A stretch of 64,000 bases of DNA. Origin: Sphingomonadaceae bacterium. GTDB taxonomy: Bacteria > Pseudomonadota > Alphaproteobacteria > Sphingomonadales > Sphingomonadaceae. This document shows, piece after piece, positions 26,400 to 34,518 of the stretch. The notes beneath the pieces are model-generated. The model saw only the letters and a list, made by a program, of their open reading frames with translations. It was not told where the DNA came from and made no database searches. The DNA lies in contig JAPZTW010000002.1 in assembly GCA_027533105.1 (NCBI GenBank), forward strand, positions 124,001 to 188,000. The letters are read 5' to 3'. The stretch's first letter is position 1. Every line of letters begins with the position of its first letter. Position numbers and translations under genes: made by a program.

Positions 26400-28757
26400 T
26401 CATGGCAGGTCGATGATCGCGGCGGTGCCCTGCCCCGGTTCGGACAGCAGTTCCAGCGTGCCGCCGTGCGCCTCGACCAGCCGGCGGGCGAGCGGCAGGC
26501 CGATCCCCTGGCGGCGCTCAACCGCCTTGCCATCGGGCGAAAGCTTGATCCCCTCCAGCGCACGGGCCAGCGTGGCCGCATCCATGCCGGGGCCATTGTC
26601 GGACACCACGATCCGCGCCCGCCCCTTGCGGCCCGAAAGCTCCACCAGCACCCGGCCACCGGAGGGCGTGGCAGCAATGGCATTGTCGAGCACGTGGCCG
26701 ACCGCGCGGGCCAGGCGGCGCGGATCGCCGGTGATCCGCCCCACGCCGCGATCGCCGCGCAGGTCCAGCGTCAGGCCCGCCTGGCGGATGCGCTCGGCCC
26801 GGTCCTCGACCAGCTTGGTCACCAGCGGATAGAGTTCGACATCTTCCTGGACCAGCGGCAGCAGCCCGGCCTCGCTCTGCGACAGGTCGAGCACGGATTC
26901 GATCTGGTCCCCCAGCCGCGCGACGGAAGACAGGATCGCGCCGACATATTCGCGACCCTGTTCGCTCAGTTCCCCGCCCAGCCCGGCTTCAAGCAGTTCG
27001 GCAAAGCCGCCGATCGAGGTCAGCGGGGTGCGGAATTCATAGCTCATGTTGGCGAGGAACCGGGTCTTCAGGGCGTCGGCCTCTTCCAGCGCGGCGGCGC
27101 GCTGCTTGAGTGCTTCCTCGGCCTTCTGGCTGTCGGTGATGTCGAGCACGGTCAGCAGCCCGTTGCCATCGGGCAGCGGCACCCCGGCATATTCGAGCGT
27201 GCGCCCATCGGCGAGGACCGCCCGCCCGCCGGTCTGCTTGCGATCGAGCGTGGCCGCGCGGACCACGTCGCCCACGGCCTTGGCCTTGACCGGCTTGGCC
27301 AGCCGCCGTGCGATCCGCTCCAGCAGGCTTTCGATCCGGGGATGGGTATCGAGGAAGCTGTCTTCCAAGCCCCAGTCGGCGGCAAAGCGCCGGTTCCAAA
27401 GCTGCATCCGGCCATCGGGCGCAAACACCGCGACCGATTCGAACAGGCTGTCGAAGGTGGCGGTGCGGGTACGCAGCAGGGTGTCGCGCGTGGCGGACAG
27501 GCGCAGCTGCTCGGTCCGGTCCTCGGCAATCAACAGCAGCCCGCCATCGGGCAGCGGCTGGGCGACGATCCGCAGGTGCGAGCCATCGGCCAGTGACCAG
27601 GCCTCTTCCTGGGCCTCGCTGGCCAGGAACCAGCCCGCCCGTTCGCGCCGCCAGGCGGGAAAATCGCGCGCTTCCGGCGCCCGGCCATTGTCGCGCGCCA
27701 GATCGAGCAGACGCTCGAACGGCGGTGGATCGACCAGCACGGCGGGCTTCAGGGCGAAGATCCGCAGGAACGGCTGGTTGGCAAAGGTCAGCTGGCGGCG
27801 CGCATCGAACTGCGCCACCCCGGCCGAGAACTGATCGAGCATGGCCCGCTGGGCATCGCGGAAGGCGCGGAAATCGCGGGCTAGCTGCTCCATGTCCTCG
27901 ATATCGACGGCATAGCCGGCCACGCCTTCCTGCCCCAGCGGCAGGTCAGTGACGCGGAACGAGCGCCGCGCCCCGGCAATGGTCACCGGCACGATCCGTT
28001 CGATCGGCAATTGCTTGCCCGCCGCCTGGAGGGCCACCTGCCGCGCGGTCAGGCCATCGACGCTTTCGATCAGCTCGATCCCGTCGGCCACGACCTGGCG
28101 GGCGTCCTCACCGGCGACGGCCTGAACATAGGCAGCGTTGACCAGCCGCAGTTCGCCATCGGGGCCACGGAACCACATCGGCATCGGTGCGGCCTCGATC
28201 AGGCCGACCAGCGCCGCGAAATCATCCTGTGCGCGCCGCGCCGCATCGCGCAGCTGGACCAGCTCGCTCTCGCTATCGGAAAAGTCGAAGACCCAGACCA
28301 GCGCCGCGCCGCCGGGCGAGATCGCCGGATCGGCCAGGTGGCCGCGCAGCGCCAGGCTGCGCTTTGAACCCTTGGGCGTTACCACCAGGCGGAATGGGTT
28401 GGCGGTGCGCTGGCAGCGCCGCACGGCCTCGCTCAGTTCGGCGAGCTGTTCGGTGGTCAGCCCGCCGCCGCCACCATCGATCCGCCCCCCGTCCAGCTCG
28501 GTCAGGAACTGCGGCACGGCATCGAGGCCCAGCCAGTTGGCCAGCCGCTGCGGCGCCTCGATCCGGCCATCGACCCGCACCAGCAGCGGGATCGCCGGGC
28601 TTTCATCGACCATCCGCGCCAGCCGCCGGGCCTGGCGTTGCCCCGCCTCGGCGCGCTTTTCCCGCCGGCGCGCGGCCAGCACGGCCCAGGCCGCCGCGAC
28701 GGTCCAGCCCGCCAGCAGCAGCCCGATCAGCGCAAGGGCGGTCGGGGAAAGCGTCAT
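26400..28757 (-). CDS. divL: DivL-like sensor kinase with tyrosine in place of the phospho-accepting histidine
   Basis: A 785-residue protein: one N-terminal membrane helix (residues about 7-28), a basic linker, three or more PAS-like regions (around 175-300, 305-430, 445-550), a coiled linker, then DHp and HATPase domains. The H-box reads FLANMSYEFRTPLTSIGG, with Tyr573 where kinases have His. The ATPase N-box (VGHVLDNAIAATPSGG) and G1 box (VVSDNGPGMD) are intact. Caulobacter DivL has the same His-to-Tyr change and acts as an allosteric regulator of CckA, controlling CtrA and asymmetric division. Position between ahcY and tsaE fits divL of other alphaproteobacteria. Confidence 0.92.
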   Translation of the reverse strand: MTLSPTALALIGLLLAGWTVAAAWAVLAARRREKRAEAGQRQARRLARMVDESPAIPLLVRVDGRIEAPQRLANWLGLDAVPQFLTELDGGRIDGGGGGLTTEQLAELSEAVRRCQRTANPFRLVVTPKGSKRSLALRGHLADPAISPGGAALVWVFDFSDSESELVQLRDAARRAQDDFAALVGLIEAAPMPMWFRGPDGELRLVNAAYVQAVAGEDARQVVADGIELIESVDGLTARQVALQAAGKQLPIERIVPVTIAGARRSFRVTDLPLGQEGVAGYAVDIEDMEQLARDFRAFRDAQRAMLDQFSAGVAQFDARRQLTFANQPFLRIFALKPAVLVDPPPFERLLDLARDNGRAPEARDFPAWRRERAGWFLASEAQEEAWSLADGSHLRIVAQPLPDGGLLLIAEDRTEQLRLSATRDTLLRTRTATFDSLFESVAVFAPDGRMQLWNRRFAADWGLEDSFLDTHPRIESLLERIARRLAKPVKAKAVGDVVRAATLDRKQTGGRAVLADGRTLEYAGVPLPDGNGLLTVLDITDSQKAEEALKQRAAALEEADALKTRFLANMSYEFRTPLTSIGGFAELLEAGLGGELSEQGREYVGAILSSVARLGDQIESVLDLSQSEAGLLPLVQEDVELYPLVTKLVEDRAERIRQAGLTLDLRGDRGVGRITGDPRRLARAVGHVLDNAIAATPSGGRVLVELSGRKGRARIVVSDNGPGMDAATLARALEGIKLSPDGKAVERRQGIGLPLARRLVEAHGGTLELLSEPGQGTAAIIDLP

Positions 28758-28804
28758 GCCTTCCAGCTATGCGCGGGGGGGCCGCTTGGCAAGCGCAGCG
28801 CGCG

Positions 28805-28893
28805 CGTCATCCCCGCGAAAGCGGGGATCGCTGGCCTGACTACACCAGCCGCGCGGCAGGCCGCCAACGGTCCCGGGTCAGGCCCGGGACGAC
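28805..28893. repeat. Palindromic intergenic repeat (REP/BIME-like), copy 2
   Basis: The element runs from CGTCATCCCCGCGAAAGCGG to GGTCAGGCCCGGGACGAC, and each end is itself a GC-rich palindrome. It occupies most of the 140-base gap between the ahcY stop and the divL start, both on the minus strand, and ends five bases after the ahcY stop codon. It may protect or terminate the ahcY transcript. Confidence 0.85.
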
Positions 28894-28897
28894 GCCA

Positions 28898-30310
28898 TCA
28901 ATAGCGATAGTGATCCGGCTTGAACGGACCCTGCTGGGGCACGCCGATGTACTTGGCCTGCTTGTCGCTAAGCTTGGTCAGCTGGACGCCCAGCTTTTCC
29001 AGGTGCAGCGCCGCCACCTTCTCGTCGAGGTGCTTGGGCAGGACATAGACCTCGTTCTTGTACTGCTCGTTCTTGGTGAACAGTTCGATCTGGGCGAGCG
29101 TCTGGTTGGTGAAGCTGGCCGACATCACGAAGCTGGGGTGGCCGGTGGCGCAGCCCAGGTTCACCAGGCGGCCCTTGGCCAGGACGATGATCTGCTTGCC
29201 ATCGGGGAATTCGACCAGGTCGGTGCCCGGCTTCACTTCGGTCCACTTGTAATTGTCGAGCGCGGCGATCTGGATTTCGCTGTCGAAGTGGCCGATGTTG
29301 CAGACGATGCTCATCGGCTTCATCGCCTTCATGTGTTCGGCGGTGATCACGTCTTCGTTGCCGGTGGCGGTGACGAAGATGTCGCAGCGCTTGACCGCTT
29401 CTTCCATGGTGACGACTTCATAGCCTTCCATCGCGGCCTGCAGCGCGCAGATCGGGTCGATTTCGGTGACCATCACGCGGGCGCCGCCCTGGCGGAGCGA
29501 AGCGGCCGAGCCCTTGCCGACATCGCCGAAGCCGGCGACGCAGGCAACCTTGCCGGCCAGCATCACGTCGGTGGCGCGGCGGATCGCGTCGACCAGCGAT
29601 TCCTTGCAGCCATAGAGGTTGTCGAACTTCGACTTGGTGACGCTGTCATTCACGTTGATCGCGGGGAAGGGCAGCTTGCCGTCCTTGGCGATCTGGTAAA
29701 GGCGGTGAACGCCGGTGGTGGTCTCTTCCGAGACGCCCTTGATGTGGGCGACCGACATGGTGAGGTAGCCGGGCTTGCGCTTGAGGAAGGCCTTCAGCGC
29801 GCGGCAGAACTCGATTTCCTCGGCATTGGTGGGCTCGAACAGGTCTTCACCCGCTTCGACCCGCGCACCCCACAGCGCGAACATGGTGGCATCGCCGCCA
29901 TCGTCGAGGATCATGTTGGCGGTGCGGCCGGTGCCATCGTCCCAATCGAAGATCGAGCCGACATAGTCCCAGTAATCGGCCAGGCTTTCACCCTTGATCG
30001 CGAAGACCGGGATCCCCGCGGCGGCAATCGCGGCGGCGGCGTGGTCCTGCGTCGAGAAGATGTTGCAGGTGGCCCAGCGCACTTCGGCGCCCAGCGCGAC
30101 CAGCGTTTCGATCAGCACGGCGGTCTGGATCGTCATGTGCAGCGAACCGGTGATCCGCGCGCCCTTCAACGGCTTGCTCGCGCCAAATTCCTCGCGCAGG
30201 GCCATCAGGCCGGGCATTTCGGTTTCGGCGATCCGGATTTCGGCGCGGCCAAAGTCGGCAAGGCCGATGTCGGCAATGGCATAGTCGTGAGTCTGGGCAG
30301 CGGTGGCCAC
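28898..30310 (-). CDS. ahcY: Adenosylhomocysteinase (S-adenosylhomocysteine hydrolase)
   Basis: NAD-dependent enzyme splitting S-adenosylhomocysteine into homocysteine and adenosine, relieving product inhibition of methyltransferases. The 470-residue product has the NAD motif [20 protein letters not shown], the substrate-site segment [16 protein letters not shown], and the C-terminal KPDHYRY. The start is GTG at 30310, supported by CAGGAGAAGACCC just upstream. A perfect ATATAAAG-N4-CTTTATAT palindrome lies about 90-110 bases upstream and is a probable operator. No SAH-type riboswitch fold was evident in the short leader. Confidence 0.97.
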   Translation of the reverse strand: MATAAQTHDYAIADIGLADFGRAEIRIAETEMPGLMALREEFGASKPLKGARITGSLHMTIQTAVLIETLVALGAEVRWATCNIFSTQDHAAAAIAAAGIPVFAIKGESLADYWDYVGSIFDWDDGTGRTANMILDDGGDATMFALWGARVEAGEDLFEPTNAEEIEFCRALKAFLKRKPGYLTMSVAHIKGVSEETTTGVHRLYQIAKDGKLPFPAINVNDSVTKSKFDNLYGCKESLVDAIRRATDVMLAGKVACVAGFGDVGKGSAASLRQGGARVMVTEIDPICALQAAMEGYEVVTMEEAVKRCDIFVTATGNEDVITAEHMKAMKPMSIVCNIGHFDSEIQIAALDNYKWTEVKPGTDLVEFPDGKQIIVLAKGRLVNLGCATGHPSFVMSASFTNQTLAQIELFTKNEQYKNEVYVLPKHLDEKVAALHLEKLGVQLTKLSDKQAKYIGVPQQGPFKPDHYRY

Positions 30311-30399
30311 GGGTCTTCTCCTGAACAGCGGGAACCGCCGCAGAAGGCAGGCGGCTCCGGTAATGCGCCGCCCTTAGCCGCTCGCCCTTTTCTAGGCAA

Positions 30400-30419
30400 A
30401 TATAAAGATTGCTTTATAT
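30400..30419. promoter_or_regulatory. Perfect 8-4-8 palindrome upstream of ahcY (probable repressor operator)
   Basis: ATATAAAG (30400-30407), ATTG, CTTTATAT (30412-30419) is a perfect inverted repeat, striking for its AT content in a GC-rich region. It lies between the exported-protein gene and ahcY. AT-rich operators of this shape are bound by ArsR-type dimers, and SahR is an ArsR-family regulator of the SAH/methionine cycle; assignment to such a regulator is inference. Confidence 0.6.
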
Positions 30420-30432
30420 GTTCCCCGGAACG

Positions 30433-30894
30433 CTACCGCGCCCAGGCGAAGCGGGGGGTGCCGCTGCCCGCGAGGAGCTGGTCAGCCGCTTCCAGCAGCA
30501 CCGCCGAACCCTGGGCATTGGCCAGCCCCCGCGCCGCGACCTTCAGCTGCGCGCAAGTCAGCCAGGGGTGGCCCTGGCCATAGCTGTTGGCCATCGTCAC
30601 GCTGACCCGGTCGAGCGCGCGATCGGCCCCGCCGGCCCCGAACCGAGCGGCATAGGCGGCCTTCAGCTGGTCGCTGGCACCGTTCAGCACCGCGATATGC
30701 CGGGTGGTGAAGCGCTGGTAATCGGGCTGGAAATTGTCCGCCGTGTTGCGGCACCTTAGGCCAGTGACCATCAGCATGATATCCAGCCGCCGCAGCTTCT
30801 CGGCCTGCTGGACCGGATTGGCCGCCGCCGGTGCCGCCAGCAGCAATCCCGTGGCGGCAAGGCTCGCCAGCCCCGCTGTAATCCTGCCCATCAC
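30433..30894 (-). CDS. Exported hypothetical protein
   Basis: A 153-residue protein with a clear Sec signal peptide (MMGRITAGLASLAATG then LLLAAPAAA, cleavage near residue 25). The mature part has two cysteines (LRCRNT and LTCAQLK) that could form a disulfide, and no metal or catalytic motif that I recognise. A helical, globular periplasmic protein is likely. It lies directly upstream of ahcY on the same strand, but the ahcY operator falls between them, so co-regulation is uncertain. Confidence 0.75.
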   Translation of the reverse strand: MMGRITAGLASLAATGLLLAAPAAANPVQQAEKLRRLDIMLMVTGLRCRNTADNFQPDYQRFTTRHIAVLNGASDQLKAAYAARFGAGGADRALDRVSVTMANSYGQGHPWLTCAQLKVAARGLANAQGSAVLLEAADQLLAGSGTPRFAWAR

Positions 30895-31000
30895 CGGTCT
30901 CCCTCAGGCGGGACCCTGTTCCCGCTTGTTGGAGACTGCGCCCTTGCGTTTACCCGTTCTTAAACCGGCGCGGTAAAGCGAAATTAACCATCCGCGGCGG

Positions 31001-31028
31001 TTGCCCTGCCGCCCGCACCGACTATATC
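31001..31028 (+). promoter_or_regulatory. Possible sigma70-type promoter of the peroxiredoxin gene
   Basis: TTGCCC (31001-31006) and TATATC (31023-31028) are separated by 16 bases and lie 37 bases before the start codon. The match is reasonable but not strong. A TTAACCAT sequence (30984-30991), resembling a CtrA half-site, lies just upstream. Confidence 0.3.
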
Positions 31029-31064
31029 GCCAAGGCAAGCCTACCCCCACTGTTCAGGAGAACG

Positions 31065-31547
31065 ATGATGACGATTGCTGTTGGCGACAAGCTGCCCGAC
31101 GTGAAGCTGGTCAAGGCCACCGAGAATGGCCCGGAAGCGGTACAGAGCGCGGACTATTTCAAGGGCAAGCGCGTCGCGCTGTTCTCCGTTCCCGGCGCCT
31201 TCACCCCGACCTGCTCGGCCAAGCACCTGCCGGGCTATGTCGAAAAGGCCGATGAACTGAAGGCCAAGGGCATCGACGAGATCGCCTGCACCGCGGTCAA
31301 CGATCCCTTCGTGATGGGCGCCTGGGGCAAGGCTTCCGGTTCGGCCGACGTCGCCATGCTGGCCGATGGCAACGGCGATTTCGCCAAGGCCGTGGGCCTG
31401 ACCATGGACGGTTCGGGCTTTGGCCTGGGCCTGCGCGGCCAGCGCTTCTCGATGGTCGTGAACGACGGCGTGGTTGAGCAGCTCCACGTCGAAGCGCCGG
31501 GCGAGTTCAAGGTCAGCTCGGCCGACTATCTGATCGAGAACCTCTAA
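31065..31547 (+). CDS. Peroxiredoxin, Prx5 type
   Basis: Thiol peroxidase of 160 residues that reduces hydrogen peroxide or alkyl hydroperoxides. The peroxidatic Cys is residue 50 in SVPGAFTPTCSAKHLPGY. The family's PFVMGAWGKA segment and the Arg-containing LGLRGQRFSMVVNDG are present. No obvious second resolving Cys pattern beyond CTAVND is seen, so it may be glutaredoxin- or thioredoxin-dependent. The AGGAG at 31056-31060 supports this start; an adjacent ATG lies one codon in. DUF3147 protein follows after four bases. Confidence 0.93.
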   Translation: MMTIAVGDKLPDVKLVKATENGPEAVQSADYFKGKRVALFSVPGAFTPTCSAKHLPGYVEKADELKAKGIDEIACTAVNDPFVMGAWGKASGSADVAMLADGNGDFAKAVGLTMDGSGFGLGLRGQRFSMVVNDGVVEQLHVEAPGEFKVSSADYLIENL

Positions 31548-31551
31548 ACCG

Positions 31552-31908
31552 ATGGACTGGGGGCAGCTGGCCATCAAGGCGCTCATCTCGGGCGTACTGA
31601 TCGCCGCTGCCTCCGAAGTGGCCCGCCGCAGCCCCGGCTGGGGCGGGCTGATCGCCAGCCTGCCGCTGGTTTCGACCCTGGCGATGATCTGGCTGTGGCG
31701 CGATACCGGCGATACGGCCCGCGTCGCCCACATGGCCCTTTCATCCAGCCTCTATGTGCTGGCCTCGCTGCCGGCCTTTGTCATCCTGGCCATGCTGCTG
31801 CGCAAGGGCGTGGCTTTCCCCGCCGCAATGGTCGCTTTCGCGGTTACGGGCTGGATCGGCTATGGGCTGATGCAGGTGGCCGGCAGGCGGCTTGGCTGGC
31901 CCGTCTGA
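31552..31908 (+). CDS. DUF3147-family integral membrane protein
   Basis: A 118-residue protein with about four hydrophobic segments (around residues 7-22, 32-48, 60-82 and 87-108). The sequence ALISGVLIAAASEVARRSP followed by GWGGLIASLPLVSTLAMIWL is typical of the DUF3147 family, whose function is unknown. It begins four bases after the peroxiredoxin stop, so the two are probably co-transcribed. It converges on the hot-dog thioesterase with no space between the stop codons. Confidence 0.82.
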   Translation: MDWGQLAIKALISGVLIAAASEVARRSPGWGGLIASLPLVSTLAMIWLWRDTGDTARVAHMALSSSLYVLASLPAFVILAMLLRKGVAFPAAMVAFAVTGWIGYGLMQVAGRRLGWPV

Positions 31909-32337
31909 TCAGCCCGGAATGGCATAGGTCACGACAGCCTGCGCCACGATGTTCTCCGGCGCATCCTGCCACAGCCGGCAATCGACCGTTGCCAGTCGGC
32001 GGCCCAGCTTCAGCAATTCGGCATCGCAATGGACCGCGCGCAATTGCACGCCGCGCAGGAACGAGAAGTTGAGGTTGCTGGTCACCGCCATGGCGACCGG
32101 GCCGATATGGGCGATGATCACCGCATAGGCCGCGCGGTCGGCCAGTCCCATCTGGGTTGGGCCGGAGACCAGATTGCCGGGGCGCAGGTGGCGTTCGTCC
32201 GGGTCCAGCACCAGCCGCACCCAGCCGGGCCGGATTTCGACGATGCTGGTGCTGTCCTTCCCTTCGCGGGTCGGGAAAGCCTGGTCGAAGAACGCTTCCA
32301 GTTCGGCAACGCTCATCACCGGCGCAGGCACGGCCAT
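31909..32337 (-). CDS. PaaI-type hot-dog fold thioesterase
   Basis: A 142-residue single hot-dog domain protein. LRPGNLVSGPTQMGLADRAAYAVI is the central helix region with the usual Gly/Asp pattern, and VTSNLNFSFLRGVQLRAVHCDAELLKLGRRLATVDC is the strand core typical of acyl-CoA thioesterases (quoted in part: NLNFSFLRG). Substrate is unknown. It follows folE by one base and is probably in the same transcript as folE and the phospholipase-D-like gene. Confidence 0.82.
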   Translation of the reverse strand: MAVPAPVMSVAELEAFFDQAFPTREGKDSTSIVEIRPGWVRLVLDPDERHLRPGNLVSGPTQMGLADRAAYAVIIAHIGPVAMAVTSNLNFSFLRGVQLRAVHCDAELLKLGRRLATVDCRLWQDAPENIVAQAVVTYAIPG

Positions 32338-32338
32338 T

Positions 32339-32938
32339 TCAATACCCCATCAGGCTGAGCACTTCCTTGCGGCTGCGATCATCGTCAAGGAAACAGCCGA
32401 GCAGGCGGCTGGTCACCATGCCCACGCCCGGCGTGCGCACCCCGCGCCCGGTCATGCAGCCGTGCTGCGCCTCGATCACCACGGCCACGCCATGCGGCTG
32501 CAAGTGATCCCAGATGCACTGGGCGACTTCCGCCGTCAGCCGTTCCTGGATCTGCAGGCGGCGGGCATAGCCGTGCAGCACGCGGGCCAGCTTGGAGATC
32601 CCGACCACGCGGTTCCTGGGCATATAGGCAATCGCCGCCTTGCCGGTGATCGGGGCCATGTGGTGCTCGCAGTGCGACTGGAAGGGAATGTCCTTCAACA
32701 GGACCAGCTCGTCATAGCCGCCCACTTCCTCGAACTGGCGCGACAGGTGCACGGCGGGATCCTCGCCATAGCCCTGGCAATATTCCTTCCAGGCGCGGGC
32801 GACGCGCGCGGGTGTATCGAGCAGACCTTCGCGCTGCGGATCGTCGCCCGACCAGCGGATCAGCGTGCGGATCGCCTCCTGCACGTGATCGGGCACCGGC
32901 AGCTTGCCGTCTTCATCGTGATCGTGATCGCAGCTCAT
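32339..32938 (-). CDS. folE: GTP cyclohydrolase I
   Basis: First enzyme of folate synthesis, converting GTP to dihydroneopterin triphosphate. The 199-residue product has the zinc/active-site motif CEHHMAPITGKAAIAYMP, the signature VVGISKLARVLHGYARR, and the C-terminal EAQHGCMTGRGVRTPG with the second zinc Cys. The N-terminus is His/Asp-rich (MSCDHDHDEDGK), a possible metal-binding tail. The start overlaps the upstream phospholipase-D-like stop by four bases. Confidence 0.96.
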   Translation of the reverse strand: MSCDHDHDEDGKLPVPDHVQEAIRTLIRWSGDDPQREGLLDTPARVARAWKEYCQGYGEDPAVHLSRQFEEVGGYDELVLLKDIPFQSHCEHHMAPITGKAAIAYMPRNRVVGISKLARVLHGYARRLQIQERLTAEVAQCIWDHLQPHGVAVVIEAQHGCMTGRGVRTPGVGMVTSRLLGCFLDDDRSRKEVLSLMGY

Positions 32939-34437
32939 TTCAGTCCCTCCAGTCGCGGGCGGCGCAAAAAGCTGCCGCGGCGAAACAGCCCCCGACGCTT
33001 GCTGAACGGCTCGAACAGTTCTTCGGGCCGTTCGGGATCGAACAGGGCGTGGTCAGCCACCGCTCTCTCCGTTTCAGTAAGGGCGCGCAAGGCAAAAGGT
33101 TCAAGGAACTTGCCCCGGCGCGGCGCATTATCGATCAGGGCAAGCATCGATGGATCCCGCTCCAGCGCGGCTGCCACCTCGCGCCGGGGCAGACCGAGAT
33201 GTTCGGCCAGCAGGGCATGGCGCACCCTGGTGATGCCCGGCCGGGCATGACCATTGCCGGGCCGCGCGGCATCGATGAACAGGTCGCATTCGCTATCCAG
33301 CCCCAGCGAGCGGTTGTTCATGTTGGCCGAGCCGATCCGCAGCACCTCGTCATCGACGATCATCATCTTCGAATGGACATAGATCGGCGTGCCCGCGGCA
33401 TTGCGCGGCACATAGATCCGGAAGCGCTGGCGGTGATCGCGTTCGGCAATGGCATGGGCCAGCCGCACCCGCGCCCCGTCCATCGCCACCACTTCCAGCC
33501 AGCCCTCGGCCGTCAGCGGGTTGATCAGGACAATTTCCGGAGGATCGGGCTCGCTCACCCGCTCGGCAATCGCCTCGGCAACGGTGCGCGAGGCGAAGTA
33601 CTGGCTTTCGGCATAGATAAAGCGCTTCGCCCGGCGGATATGTTCCAGGAACAGCGCCTCCACCTCGCGCACTTCGCTGATCCCGTTCCAGGCCGAGCGG
33701 GTGCGGGCAATGCCCACCTCGACATCGGTAAAATCGGGTTTCAGGTTATGCGGCCAGGGGCTGGTGATCTGGGGTTCGCAGGGTTCCAGCGGTGGCGCTC
33801 CAGACTGGGCCCAGCGTTCGCGGCCCAGTTCGGCCAGGACCCCGGCCACTTCGCCTTCGACCAGCAGCGACAGGTCATGCCAGGGGGCAAAGACCTTGGG
33901 CGAGAACGGCATCCGGCGGCGCAGATCGCCCTCGCGGTGTTCGGGCGTATCCCAGCGATAGCCGGTCATGTCGATCCCGCCGCAGACGGCAAAGCGATCG
34001 TCGATCACGATCACCTTCTGGTGATGGCTGCAGCCCAGCGGGTGGGCGGAATCGAACTTGAAGTCGATCGACGGATTGCGCCACCACCGGAACAGATCGA
34101 GGATCATCGAGCCGCGGAAAATGAACTTCAGCGCGCCGAAATTCCATTTCAGCACCCGTACCTGCAAGCCGCGCGTGCGCTTGACCAGCCAGATCATGAA
34201 GGGGCCAAGCCGGGCGGGCTGTTCCAGCCGGTCGGGCTTGCTCCACCAGCGCCGCCCCTGGCCCAGGTGGATGCGGGTATCGAAATCCCAGCCGATCATC
34301 ATGATCCGCTGGCGGGCGCGCAGCAGCGCCTGCTGCATCAGCGCGAAATAGGGCGCGGCGTCGATTACCACGTGCACGCGGCTGGCCCTGGCAAAGCGCC
34401 AGGCCGAAGGACTGCCGGATGATGGTTGATCGGCCAC
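32935..34437 (-). CDS. Phospholipase D / cardiolipin synthase-like protein
   Basis: A 500-residue protein with two HKD motifs: HHQKVIVIDDRFAVCGGID in the first half and YVHSKMMIVDDEVLRIGSAN in the second, the latter followed by MNNRSLGLDSECD. There is no clear transmembrane N-terminus. Such proteins are cardiolipin or phosphatidyl-transferring enzymes or phospholipases; the specific reaction is undecided. It is the first gene of the PLD-folE-thioesterase run and is divergent from the glycosyltransferase gene. Confidence 0.85.
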   Translation of the reverse strand: MADQPSSGSPSAWRFARASRVHVVIDAAPYFALMQQALLRARQRIMMIGWDFDTRIHLGQGRRWWSKPDRLEQPARLGPFMIWLVKRTRGLQVRVLKWNFGALKFIFRGSMILDLFRWWRNPSIDFKFDSAHPLGCSHHQKVIVIDDRFAVCGGIDMTGYRWDTPEHREGDLRRRMPFSPKVFAPWHDLSLLVEGEVAGVLAELGRERWAQSGAPPLEPCEPQITSPWPHNLKPDFTDVEVGIARTRSAWNGISEVREVEALFLEHIRRAKRFIYAESQYFASRTVAEAIAERVSEPDPPEIVLINPLTAEGWLEVVAMDGARVRLAHAIAERDHRQRFRIYVPRNAAGTPIYVHSKMMIVDDEVLRIGSANMNNRSLGLDSECDLFIDAARPGNGHARPGITRVRHALLAEHLGLPRREVAAALERDPSMLALIDNAPRRGKFLEPFALRALTETERAVADHALFDPERPEELFEPFSKRRGLFRRGSFLRRPRLEGLK

Positions 34438-34518
34438 GGCCCTTCCTATCCCCCGCCAAGTGCGGCGTCACGCCCCGCGCAGCTTTTCCGCGCGCGCGCC
34501 CTGTGACATGGGAGGCGG

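Noticed and set aside
26400..28757. divL read as a pseudogene or damaged kinase because of the missing histidine
   Set aside because: The frame is intact, the ATPase motifs are kept, and the His-to-Tyr change is the known DivL state.
30311..30399. SAH or SAM riboswitch in the ahcY leader
   Set aside because: The short leader shows no pseudoknot-like conserved blocks that I can recognise; the palindrome at 30400-30419 explains regulation better.
28187..30583. Plus-strand open frame of about 800 codons opposite divL's start and ahcY
   Set aside because: It crosses two confident minus-strand genes and a REP element and has no domain features; an artefact of high GC.
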